From Streptomyces lincolnensis (GTDB lineage: Bacteria > Actinomycetota > Actinomycetes > Streptomycetales > Streptomycetaceae), in NCBI RefSeq assembly GCF_001685355.1, contig NZ_CP016438.1:4278001-4342000 (forward strand): a stretch of 64,000 nt of DNA, read 5' to 3'. The translations under genes were made by a program, and so were the position numbers. Positions 43,566 through 51,633 of this stretch are shown here, in pieces; position 1 is the first letter of the stretch; the number at the start of each line of letters is the position of its first letter. The notes beneath the pieces were generated by a model that searched no databases, was not told where the DNA came from, and saw only the letters and a program-made list of their open reading frames with translations.

Positions 43566-44354
43566 TCACCCGAACTGCACGGACCGCTTCGCCAGCCCCA
43601 TCCAGAACCCGTCGATCACCGACCTGCGCGTATCCAGCTCACCGGCCGCGTCCGCCGCGCCCATCGTGACGAAGAGCGGGGCGAAGTGCTCGGTGCGCGG
43701 GTGGGCGAGGAGACCCGCCGGGGACTTGCGGGTGAAGTCGAGCAGCGCGTCCACGTCACCGGAGTCCAGCGCCCGGCGGCCCCAGTCGTCGAACTCGGCC
43801 GACCAGCCGGGCACCCCTCCCCCGTTCCGCAGCGCGGCCAGGTTGTGGGTGAAGAACCCGGAACCGACGATCAGCACGCCCTCGTCCCGCAAGGGGGCGA
43901 GCCTGCGGCCGATGTCCATCAGACGGACCGGGTCGAGGGTCGGCATGGAGATCTGGAGGACGGGGATGTCGGCATCGGGGAACATCTCGACCAGGGGAAC
44001 GTAGGCACCGTGGTCGAGGCCGCGGTCGGGGATGTCCTGGACGGGCGTACCCGGAGTACGCAACAGCTTGCGCACGGCGTCGGCGAGGCGGGGGGCACCG
44101 GGCGCCGCGTACGTCACCTTGTAGTAGTGCTCGGGAAAACCCCAGAAGTCGTAGACGAGAGGGACGGTCTCGATGGCGCCGAGGGCCAGGGGGGCCTCCT
44201 CCCAGTGGGCGGAGACCATGAGGATCGCCTTGGGACGGGGCAGGTCGGCCGACCAGGCGGCGAGTTCGCCGGGCCAGACCGGGTCGTCGGCGAGCGGTGG
44301 GGCGCCATGGCTCAGGTAGAGGGCGGGCATGCGCTCCTCGATGGCGGCGGACAT
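43566..44354 (-). CDS. DODA-type extradiol dioxygenase (YgiD family)
   Basis: 262 residues. This class III ring-cleaving dioxygenase family includes 4,5-DOPA dioxygenase; it binds one metal. Metal or active-site histidines are visible in LYLSHGAPPL, VSAHWEE, LDHGAYVPL and RTEHFAPLF. ATG 44354 has GGAGGGAG upstream. It is divergent from a MarR gene with a perfect 16-bp palindrome between them, suggesting induction by a phenolic or quinone compound sensed by that repressor. Confidence 0.9.
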   Translation of the reverse strand: MSAAIEERMPALYLSHGAPPLADDPVWPGELAAWSADLPRPKAILMVSAHWEEAPLALGAIETVPLVYDFWGFPEHYYKVTYAAPGAPRLADAVRKLLRTPGTPVQDIPDRGLDHGAYVPLVEMFPDADIPVLQISMPTLDPVRLMDIGRRLAPLRDEGVLIVGSGFFTHNLAALRNGGGVPGWSAEFDDWGRRALDSGDVDALLDFTRKSPAGLLAHPRTEHFAPLFVTMGAADAAGELDTRRSVIDGFWMGLAKRSVQFG

Positions 44355-44383
44355 GGCGGCTGCTCCCTCCGGCGGGTCAGATC

Positions 44384-44399
44384 ACTTGAGATCTCAAGT
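44384..44399. promoter_or_regulatory. MarR operator, perfect 16-bp palindrome
   Basis: ACTTGAGATCTCAAGT lies between the divergent dioxygenase and MarR genes. The TTGA/TCAA half-sites are common in MarR operators. A related overlapping dyad occurs at 51540. Confidence 0.65.
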
Positions 44400-44466
44400 T
44401 ATTGCTTTCCAGAGCTTACGCCGAACTTGTTTAACATTCAAGGAGAGTCCTCGTACAGTGGAGTAC

Positions 44467-44976
44467 ATGAATACGGCACCTACATCCGCTGAAGAGCCGC
44501 TCTGGCTCACCGAAGAGGAACAGCGCGTCTGGCGCTCCTACATGCACGCCACCACGCTCCTCGAAGACCACCTGGACCGTCAGCTCCAGCGCGACGCGGG
44601 CATGCCGCACATCTACTACGGCCTGCTCGTCAAACTCGCCGAGTCCCCGCAGCAGCGGCTGCGGATGACGGAGCTGGCGATGCACGCGAAGATCACCCGT
44701 TCCCGGCTCTCCCACGCGATCGCCCGTCTGGAGAAGAACGGATGGGTCCGGCGCGAGGACTGCCCCGACGACCGGCGGGGCCAGTTCGCGGTGCTCACGG
44801 ACCAGGGCCGGCGGACGCTGGAGCAGTCCGCCCCGGGCCACGTTGCGCTCGTACGCAGCGCGCTCTTCGACCGGCTCACCCCGGAACAGCAGAAGTCCCT
44901 CGGCGAGATCATGCAGATCGTCGCCGAGGGACTTCAGCCGAACGAAGCGGGTGCGGACCTGCCCTGGCTCCGCTGA
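44467..44976 (+). CDS. MarR-family transcriptional regulator
   Basis: 169 residues from ATG 44467; GTG 44458 is an alternative 12 bases after AGGAG. The winged helix is visible as LRMTELAMHAKITRSRLSHAIARLEKNGWVRREDCPDDRRGQFAVLTDQG. Dimerisation helices lie at both ends. No redox cysteines are present, so it probably binds a phenolic ligand directly. It is divergent from the DODA dioxygenase and should repress both through the palindrome at 44384. Confidence 0.92.
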   Translation: MNTAPTSAEEPLWLTEEEQRVWRSYMHATTLLEDHLDRQLQRDAGMPHIYYGLLVKLAESPQQRLRMTELAMHAKITRSRLSHAIARLEKNGWVRREDCPDDRRGQFAVLTDQGRRTLEQSAPGHVALVRSALFDRLTPEQQKSLGEIMQIVAEGLQPNEAGADLPWLR

Positions 44977-45011
44977 GCCGCTCACTCAGCGAACCGGGGC
45001 AGGTCCGGGGA

Positions 45012-45047
45012 TCGTACGTACGGAGCGTCCCCTCCCCGTACGTACGA
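45012..45047. terminator. Bidirectional terminator between MarR and MFS genes
   Basis: TCGTACGTACGG and CCGTACGTACGA form a perfect 12-bp stem with a 12-base loop between the convergent genes. The arms are themselves nearly palindromic (CGTACG). Confidence 0.65.
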
Positions 45048-45079
45048 AGGCCCGAAGGGGTACGACGGGACGGTCGGCG

Positions 45080-46618
45080 TCAGTGGGCGACGACCGGCAC
45101 CGCCACCTCGTCCTCGGCGTTCTCGCCGGACCCCGTGACCGGGTGGCTCTCCGGCTTGCCGGCGTTGACGAACGTCACCACGATCGCGGCGGCCAGCACC
45201 AGCATGCCGACGGCGAACCAGATCGCGCTGGTGTAGCCGTGCACCTGGCCTTCGAGTGCCACCAGCTGCTGCTGCGACCGGGAGGCCGCGGAGCCGATGT
45301 GGTCGGCGACGTAGGAGGTCGTGGCCGAGGCGGCGATCGTGTTCAGCAGGGCCGTACCGATCGCGCCGCCCACCTGCTGCGAGGTGTTGACCATCGCGGA
45401 GGCGACACCGGAGTCCCGGGGCTCGACGCCCAGGGTGGCCAGCGACATGGCGGGCATGAAGGCCGTACCCATGCCGAGACCGAGCAGCAGCATCGCCGGC
45501 AGGATGATCGAGGCGTAGGACGAGCCGATCTCCAGCTGGGTCATCAGGAGCATGCCGACCGCGGCGACCAGGAAGCCCGGGCCCATCAGCACCCGCGCGG
45601 GGACCCGCGTCATCAGACGCGTGCCGATCTGCGTGGAGCCGATCATCATGCCCGCGATCATCGGAAGGAACGCGAAGCCGGTCTTGATCGGCGTGTAGCC
45701 CTTCACGATCTGGAGGTAGTAGGTCAGGAACAGGAAGGTGCCGAACATCGCGATGATCGCGACACCGAGCGAGAGGTAGATCCCGCCGCGGTTGCGGTCG
45801 GTGACCACGCGCAGCGGCAGCAGCGGGGCCTTGACCTTCGCCTCGGTGACCACGAAGGCGATCAGCAGGACCGCGGAGGCGACGAACATGCCCACGGTCA
45901 CGGAGTTGCCCCAGCCGTCGGACTCGGCGCGGGTGAAGCCGTAGACCAGCGCGACCAGGCCGAGCGTGGAGAGCAGGACGCCGGGGATGTCCAGCGGGTT
46001 GCGGTTGCGGCCGCCCTTGGGCTCACGGATGACGAAGTACGCGCCGAGCGCGGCGACGATCGCGAACGGGATGTTCACGAAGAACGTCCAGCGCCAGTCC
46101 AGGTACTCGGTGAGCACACCGCCGAGGATGAAGCCCACGGCACCGCCACCACCGGCGATCGCGCCGTAGATGCCGAAGGCCTTGGCGCGCTCCTTGGCGT
46201 CCGTGAACATCACGGCGAGCAGGGAGAGAGCGGCGGGCGCGAGCAGGGCGCCGAACACGCCCTGGAGGGCGCGGGAGCCGAACATCATGGCCTCGTTGGT
46301 GGCCGCGCCGCCGAGCGCGGAGGCCGCGGCGAAGCCGATGAGGCCGACGACGAAGGCGTTCTTGCGGCCCCACAGGTCGGCTATCCGGCCGCCGAAGAGC
46401 AGCAGACCGCCGAAGGCGAGGGCGTAGGCCGTGACGACCCACTGCCGGTTGCCGTCGGAGATGCCGAGGTCGGCCTGGGCCGACGGCAGGGCGATGTTCA
46501 CGATGGTGGCGTCGAGGACGACCATCAGCTGGGCGAGCGCGATGAAGACGAGCGCTTTCCAGCGGTTGGCGTCGCCGGTGTCGGCGGCGCCGCGAGCCTT
46601 GGAGGCTGTTTCAGACAT
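45080..46618 (-). CDS. DHA2-family MFS drug efflux protein
   Basis: 512 residues from ATG 46618; the longer frame to 46693 lacks a start signal. Fourteen membrane segments are seen, with VVLDATIVNIALPSAQADL (motif D1) in the first and GGRIADLWGRKNAF (motif A) after the second. The C-terminal tail is short and acidic. The TetR gene lies 154 bp upstream on the same strand, so the two may be co-transcribed or separately promoted. Substrate unknown, probably an antibiotic or dye. Confidence 0.93.
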   Translation of the reverse strand: MSETASKARGAADTGDANRWKALVFIALAQLMVVLDATIVNIALPSAQADLGISDGNRQWVVTAYALAFGGLLLFGGRIADLWGRKNAFVVGLIGFAAASALGGAATNEAMMFGSRALQGVFGALLAPAALSLLAVMFTDAKERAKAFGIYGAIAGGGGAVGFILGGVLTEYLDWRWTFFVNIPFAIVAALGAYFVIREPKGGRNRNPLDIPGVLLSTLGLVALVYGFTRAESDGWGNSVTVGMFVASAVLLIAFVVTEAKVKAPLLPLRVVTDRNRGGIYLSLGVAIIAMFGTFLFLTYYLQIVKGYTPIKTGFAFLPMIAGMMIGSTQIGTRLMTRVPARVLMGPGFLVAAVGMLLMTQLEIGSSYASIILPAMLLLGLGMGTAFMPAMSLATLGVEPRDSGVASAMVNTSQQVGGAIGTALLNTIAASATTSYVADHIGSAASRSQQQLVALEGQVHGYTSAIWFAVGMLVLAAAIVVTFVNAGKPESHPVTGSGENAEDEVAVPVVAH

Positions 46619-46772
46619 GGGGATACCCACTTCGGGACTTCGTGACGGAAAAAGGTGTCGAAAGGGACGGCTCGGCGACGCGGTGGGCGTCACGAGCTGG
46701 TGGAGCTCGGAATCGTGATGTCGGTGTTCTGACTGGGGTGGCGCGCTGGACTCATCGGTCAGAGCCGGCCGG

Positions 46773-47411
46773 TCAGGCCTGGCGGAGATCCTCCAAGGTC
46801 GCGGCCGCGCCGGGCAGGACGGACCGGGCCGGAGCCCGCAGCCCGTCCAGGAACAACTGGAGATGGCGGTGGATGAAGCGGTCCACCTGGAAGCAGGCCG
46901 TGCCCGCCGGAGGCCGGCTGAGCTGAGCCACGGCGATCAGCAGATCACCGGAGTCCACGTCCGGGCGGAGCTGACCGGCCGCCTTGGCCCGGTCCATGAG
47001 GGCCACCACGAGTTCCTCGGACCGCACGCGCGCGGCCACCAGATCCGGGTGGTCCCTGTCGAAGGTGCTCTGGACCATCGGGCACAGCGCGCTGATCCGC
47101 TCGTCGGCGGCGGTGTGCACGAAGCGTTCCAGGGCCTCGAAGGCGTCCCCGGTCTCCGCGAGGGCACGCTCGGCCGCCTCGGTCGTCCGGTCCATGACGG
47201 AGCAGACGACCTCGCGGACCAGCGCGTCGCGGTCGGGGAAGTTGCGGTACACCGTGGCATTGCCGACGCCGGCCCGGCGGGCGATCTCGTCGAGCGGCAC
47301 GTCGGGGCCGAACTCGGTGAACATCTCCCGGGCGGCGGCGACGATCCGCTCCCGGTTGCGCAGGGCGTCGGCGCGGGGCGCTTTGCGCTGCACAGGGAGG
47401 GCGGTCTGCAC
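46773..47411 (-). CDS. TetR-family repressor of the efflux pump
   Basis: 212 residues. N-terminal helix-turn-helix: REMFTEFGPDVPLDEIARRAGVGNATVYRNFPDRDALV. The C-terminal ligand domain is typical of the SCO-type TetR_C group (RPPAGTACFQVDRFIHRHLQLFLDGLRA). It lies upstream of a DHA2 pump on the same strand. A 9-bp inverted repeat at 47449-47483, just ahead of it, is the likely auto-operator. Confidence 0.92.
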   Translation of the reverse strand: MQTALPVQRKAPRADALRNRERIVAAAREMFTEFGPDVPLDEIARRAGVGNATVYRNFPDRDALVREVVCSVMDRTTEAAERALAETGDAFEALERFVHTAADERISALCPMVQSTFDRDHPDLVAARVRSEELVVALMDRAKAAGQLRPDVDSGDLLIAVAQLSRPPAGTACFQVDRFIHRHLQLFLDGLRAPARSVLPGAAATLEDLRQA

Positions 47412-47448
47412 GGTGCCTCCTCGGTTGGCGGGGGATCCGGGGACTCGG

Positions 47449-47483
47449 TCCCCGTTTCACTCGGACACAGGTCTAAACGGGGA
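47449..47483. promoter_or_regulatory. Inverted repeat ahead of the TetR-pump genes
   Basis: TCCCCGTTT (47449-47457) and AAACGGGGA (47475-47483) are perfect 9-bp arms 17 bases apart, 38 bp before the TetR start. The remaining gap to 47657 holds no gene. Confidence 0.5.
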
Positions 47484-47657
47484 GACGCTCCCCGGATATT
47501 TCGAGTTGAGGAGAAAACATGATGTGACCTGAGTCACGGTTGGATCGGTACCCACGTTCGGTCTCCTCCAGCGCGCGTTCGCCCCTCCCCCGGCAGAGGG
47601 TGATCGAAAAGGTGCAGCCTTCCGACCAGCGGCTGCCGCGCTCAGAAGGGTGCCCGC

Positions 47658-48941
47658 ATGCCGTGGACCAGCCGTCACATACGCCCGCGCCGCGTGGCCG
47701 CCCTCGCGTCCGTGACCGCGCTGGCCCTCGCGGTCGGCGGTTCGGCCGGCACCGGGCACCTCACGGCGGACACCCCGACGGCGGCCGGGGCGGGCCCGGT
47801 CGCGAGGGCCGACGCGGCCACCCACGGCGCCTGCATGATCAGCGGCGGCCCCGCCGTCCAGATGTCCGAGGGCGTCCCCACCCTCAGCGGCTACTCCCGC
47901 TCCACCGGCACGGTCCGCGCCCTCACCCTGATGGTCGACTTCTCCGACGCACCCGGCCCGGGCAGCGCCCGGAGCCGCTTCGGCGAGTTCTTCCCGCAGA
48001 CCCGGGACTGGTTCCGCACCAGCTCCTACGGCCGCCTCGACTACCTCCCCGAGACCCCGGTCGCCGACTGGCTGCGCATGCCGAAGCCCTTCCGGTCGTA
48101 CGGCATAGAGCGCGGCGCCCCCTTCGACCCCGGCTACCGGGAACTGGTCCAGGACATCGTGGCCACCGCCGATCCCCGCGTGGACTTCCGGCGCTACGAC
48201 TTCCTGAACGTGCTGGTGACCCCGAACGCGGGCCCCTCCGCGCTGGACACGGTGCTGTCGGTGACCTTCGCCGGGAACACCGAGGCCCCCGTCGCGGACG
48301 GCGTCCCGGTCGCCAACGCCTCCTTCGTCTACTCCCGCCAGGACGACGGCTCCGGCTCCTACGCGCAGACCGGCTACCGGGTCCTGCCCCACGAGAACGG
48401 CCATGTCTTCGGCCTGCCCGACCTCTACACCCAGGAGGGCGGGGGCGCGGTCGGCCACTGGGACATCATGAGCGAGGACTGGGGCGCCAACAACGACTTC
48501 CTCGGCTGGCACAAGTGGAAGCTGGGCTGGCTGGACGCCGGCCAGATGAGCTGTGTCACGGCCCGGGGGACCACCGAGCACACCCTGACCCCGCTGGGCC
48601 GGACCGGCGGCTCGAAGCTGCTGTTCGTGCCCCTCGACCGGCGCAGCGGGTACGCCGTCGAACTGCGCACCCGCGAGGGCAACGACGAGACGGTGTGCCG
48701 CCCGGGTGTCCTCATCTACAAGGTCGACGCGAACGTGGACACCGGCCAGGGCCCGGTGACGGTGTACGACTCCCGCCGCGACAGCGGCGGCTGCACCCGC
48801 AGCCCGAACGTCCACGCCGAACTCTCCGACGCGCCCTTCGCTCCCGGTGAGGACTTCCAGGACGTGCGGCGGGGGGTGCGGATCTCGGTGGCGGGGGCGG
48901 ATCTGGCGGGGAACTATCGGCTGTTGGTGACTCGGCGGTGA
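47658..48941 (+). CDS. Secreted M6-family zinc metalloprotease
   Basis: 427 residues. A signal peptide (basic start RPRRVAALASVTALALAVGGSA, then Ala/Gly-rich cleavage region) is followed by VRALTLMVDFSDAPG and the zinc-binding HENGHVFGLPD (HExxH). A downstream GHWDIMSEDWGANNDF, the Met-turn region, and a C-terminal beta domain complete the protein. This matches the M6/immune-inhibitor A clan. It is probably exported to degrade extracellular proteins. AAGGGTG precedes ATG 47658. Confidence 0.92.
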   Translation: MPWTSRHIRPRRVAALASVTALALAVGGSAGTGHLTADTPTAAGAGPVARADAATHGACMISGGPAVQMSEGVPTLSGYSRSTGTVRALTLMVDFSDAPGPGSARSRFGEFFPQTRDWFRTSSYGRLDYLPETPVADWLRMPKPFRSYGIERGAPFDPGYRELVQDIVATADPRVDFRRYDFLNVLVTPNAGPSALDTVLSVTFAGNTEAPVADGVPVANASFVYSRQDDGSGSYAQTGYRVLPHENGHVFGLPDLYTQEGGGAVGHWDIMSEDWGANNDFLGWHKWKLGWLDAGQMSCVTARGTTEHTLTPLGRTGGSKLLFVPLDRRSGYAVELRTREGNDETVCRPGVLIYKVDANVDTGQGPVTVYDSRRDSGGCTRSPNVHAELSDAPFAPGEDFQDVRRGVRISVAGADLAGNYRLLVTRR

Positions 48942-48992
48942 GGGGGGCGGAGTTCGGGGGCGGGGGGTGCGGTCGTGTGTCTGCGCGGGTGC

Positions 48993-49051
48993 GTGGGGGC
49001 TGGTCGCGCCCACGCGGCGGAGCCGCACATGCATACAGCCCCGCGCCCCTT
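48993..49051. repeat. Dispersed intergenic repeat, copy 3 (inverted)
   Basis: Reverse-complement copy of the element at 3304: GTGGGGGCTGGTCGCGCC, CACGCGGCGGAGCCGCACAT, then CAGCCCCGCGCC. It lies 52 bp after the M6 protease gene. The copies differ at scattered positions but keep the paired arms. Confidence 0.6.
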
Positions 49052-49165
49052 GAGTGGGTGCGGTCGCCGTCGGGCTGCCGGCTGCCGGTCGTCGGTGGCT
49101 CCGTGCTGACGGGGACGGTCGCCGGTTTACGGTAGGCCTGCCGCGATCGTCGTACCGGAGAACCC

Positions 49166-50785
49166 ATGCCCGCTGAGACGCCCTTGGACGACGCCCCCGC
49201 CGGGCCGGCCGTGCCGGCCGAGGCGGTGGCGCCATTGATGCGGGGCATCACCGTGCTCGGGAGGCTGACCGAGGCGGGCGGGACGCTGAGCCCGAGCGGG
49301 CTGGAGCGGGCCACCGGCCTCGCCCGCGCCACGGTCGACCGGATCACCTCCACCCTCGCCCGCATGGGATACGTCCGTCTCGACGGCCGGGACGTGGTCC
49401 TCGCCCCCCGGCTGATGGAACTCGGCAACGCCTATCTGGCCGCCCTGCGCCTGCCCGGCCTGCTGGCCGCGCCCGCGGACGCGCTCGCCGACGAGCTGGA
49501 CGAGTCGGTGTCGCTGGCGGTCGGCGACCGCGACGGCATCCGCTTCATCCACCAGGCCACCCGTCGCCGCGCGATGTCCCTCAGTTTCCGCATCGGCGAC
49601 CTGCTCCCGGCCGAACGCACCGCGCCCGGCCCGCTGTTCGCGTCCGAGTGGACCGAGGAGGAGTGGCGGGGCTGGCGCGCCCGCCGCGCCGCGGACCCGG
49701 ACGACCGCGGCTTTCCCGCCGTACCGCCGAGGGAACCCGGGGACACGGACGGCGAGTTCGAGGTACGGGCGGCACAAGCCCGGTCGGACGGCTGGGCGTT
49801 GGACGACGAGTTGATCGAACCGGGTCTCGTCGCGGTCTCCGTACCCGTACGCAGCCCCGGTACCGGCCGGATCGCCTGCGTGGCGAGCGTGGTCAGCCAT
49901 ACCAGCCGCCATACGGCGACGGATCTGCGCGACACGCTCCTGCCCCGGCTGCGGGCGGCGGTCGCCGACATGGAGCGCACCCTGCGGGACGCCCCGGCGG
50001 CACGGGCGGACGCGGACCCCGGCGGACTGGCGGCCTGGACGGGGGCGTCGAAGCAGGAGCTGGGCCGGGAGTTCGTGGAGTCACTGGCCCGTGGGCTGAC
50101 CGTGCTCACGGCGTTCGGCGAGGACCGGGCGGCGCTGACCCTGACGGAGGTGGCGAAGGCGACGGGGCTGGCCCGGGCGACGGCTCGTCGGGCGCTGATC
50201 ACGTATGAGTATCTGGGGTTGGTGGTGGCGGGGGCTGGGCCGGTCGGGGAGGCGCGCTCTGCCGGGGGGTCGCAGCGTACGTTCGCCCTCACCCCGCGGG
50301 TGCTGTCCCTGGGCTTCCCCCTCCTCTCCCGTACGTCCCTCCCCCGCATCGCCGGCCCGCATCTGGCGGATCTGGCCGCCCGCGTCCACGAGTCGGCGTC
50401 GCTGGCGGTGCTCTCGGGTGACGAGATCCAGTACACGGCCCGGGCGGCCGCGGACCGGGTGATGAGCGTGGACATCACCGTCGGCACACGGCTGCCGGCG
50501 ACGGCCACATCACTGGGGCGGGTGCTGCTCGCGGACCCTCAGACCGCTACCCGCGGCTACGCCCTGCTCGACGAGGAGTGGGAAGAGGGGCTCCGCTCGA
50601 TCGCGGTCCCCGTCCACGACCGCACGGGCCGGGTCGTCGCCGCCGCGAACGTGGCCCTGCACGCGGCCCGCCGCACGGCCGAGGAGTGCGTACGCGACAT
50701 CCTGCCCGAGCTGCGGGCCACGGTGGAGCGGATCGAGGGGGAGGTGGCGGTGGCGGGGAGGTTCGTGCGGGTGCCGCTTTATTGA
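49166..50785 (+). CDS. Double-length IclR-family regulator
   Basis: 539 residues, about twice the usual IclR length. Two complete IclR units are in tandem. Unit 1 has helix-turn-helix LERATGLARATVDRITSTLARMGYVRL and effector domain with SVSLAVGDRDGIRFIHQA. Unit 2 has VAKATGLARATARRALITYEYLGLV and SASLAVLSGDEIQYTARA. It should act as a pre-formed dimer that can bind asymmetric sites. Tandem IclR fusions are known among aromatic-acid pathway regulators; the target here is unknown. No aromatic pathway genes adjoin it. Confidence 0.9.
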   Translation: MPAETPLDDAPAGPAVPAEAVAPLMRGITVLGRLTEAGGTLSPSGLERATGLARATVDRITSTLARMGYVRLDGRDVVLAPRLMELGNAYLAALRLPGLLAAPADALADELDESVSLAVGDRDGIRFIHQATRRRAMSLSFRIGDLLPAERTAPGPLFASEWTEEEWRGWRARRAADPDDRGFPAVPPREPGDTDGEFEVRAAQARSDGWALDDELIEPGLVAVSVPVRSPGTGRIACVASVVSHTSRHTATDLRDTLLPRLRAAVADMERTLRDAPAARADADPGGLAAWTGASKQELGREFVESLARGLTVLTAFGEDRAALTLTEVAKATGLARATARRALITYEYLGLVVAGAGPVGEARSAGGSQRTFALTPRVLSLGFPLLSRTSLPRIAGPHLADLAARVHESASLAVLSGDEIQYTARAAADRVMSVDITVGTRLPATATSLGRVLLADPQTATRGYALLDEEWEEGLRSIAVPVHDRTGRVVAAANVALHAARRTAEECVRDILPELRATVERIEGEVAVAGRFVRVPLY

Positions 50786-50820
50786 GGGCCGGGGTCGCGG
50801 GTGGGCTTCGCCGGGATCGG

Positions 50821-50884
50821 CCCGCGTATGCCCGGGGAGTTCAGCCCGCGTACGCCCGGGGAGTTCAGCCCGCGTACGCCCGGG
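50821..50884. repeat. 24-bp tandem repeat spanning a stop codon
   Basis: Two full copies (50821-50844, 50845-50868, one difference) plus 16 bases of a third. On the minus strand each full copy carries an in-frame TGA, so the 3' end of the FMN reductase gene (RAYAG-stop) has been duplicated downstream. Confidence 0.85.
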
Positions 50885-51452
50885 CGGCGCGTCCCTCCCT
50901 CAACGTCAGTCCCCACCAGGCGAGTTGGTCCAGCAGTGCGGTGGCGGCCTTGCCGGCGCCGCTCTCGTCGTGGGGCCGGCCGTTTTCGTCGAACCGCTCC
51001 CAGGCCATGGGGAAGCTGACGGTGTCGCGCAGGGTGACGGCGTGCAACTCGGCGAAGACCTGGCGCAGTTGCTCCACCGCCCGCTGCCCGCCGGCCATCC
51101 CCCCGTAGGAGACGAAGCCGACCGGCTTGGCACGCCACTCGACGTAGACCTGGTCGATGGCCAGCTTCAGTCCGGCCGGGTACCCGTGGTTGTACTCGGG
51201 GGTGATGACGACGAAGCCGTCGAGCTCCGCGATGCGCCCGGCGAGCCGCGGGCCGCCGTCCGGGGCGCCGGACCCTTCGAGGCTGAGCCGGAGCTCCTCG
51301 GCGAGACCGGGCTCGGCCAGGTCGATGACGTGGACCTCCATGTCGTCGCGCCGGCCGGCCTCGGAGACGAACCAGTCCGCGACCGTGTCGGCGAAGCGGC
51401 CGGGGCGGATGCTGGCGATGAGGACGCCGATCTTGAGCGGGTTCTGGGGCAT
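50865..51452 (-). CDS. NADPH-dependent FMN reductase
   Basis: 195-residue flavodoxin-like reductase. The phosphate loop is visible as LIASIRPGRFADTVADW and the flavin-binding TPEYNHGYPAGLKLAID in the middle, then FVSYGGMAGGQRAVEQLR. Members reduce quinones, azo dyes or chromate with NADPH. Its last codons lie in a 24-bp tandem repeat. A complex dyad with TTGA/TCAA half-sites (51540) lies upstream, which suggests MarR- or HxlR-type control. Confidence 0.92.
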   Translation of the reverse strand: MPQNPLKIGVLIASIRPGRFADTVADWFVSEAGRRDDMEVHVIDLAEPGLAEELRLSLEGSGAPDGGPRLAGRIAELDGFVVITPEYNHGYPAGLKLAIDQVYVEWRAKPVGFVSYGGMAGGQRAVEQLRQVFAELHAVTLRDTVSFPMAWERFDENGRPHDESGAGKAATALLDQLAWWGLTLREGRAARAYAG

Positions 51453-51539
51453 GGGAGTTCCGTCCTTGGTGTGTCGGGTGCCGGATGTCGTATGCCGGGA
51501 TGCCGGCCCCGGAAGGGGGCCACACCAAGAACGTAGAAG

Positions 51540-51561
51540 CTCAACTTAACTTGAGGTCAAG
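51540..51561. promoter_or_regulatory. Overlapping dyads upstream of the FMN reductase
   Basis: CTCAACTTAACTTGAG (14 of 16 symmetric) overlaps CTTGA-gg-TCAAG. They lie 88-109 bp ahead of the FMN reductase start. The ACTTGA/TCAAG half-sites resemble those of the MarR palindrome at 44384. The adjacent AT-rich block (51600-51630) probably holds the promoter of the hydrolase gene at 51634. Confidence 0.45.
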
Positions 51562-51633
51562 CACGCTTAGACGGCAGTCGCTGACACCGAGCAGTCGCCG
51601 GTATCGATATGGATAATTGATATTGATAGAGGG

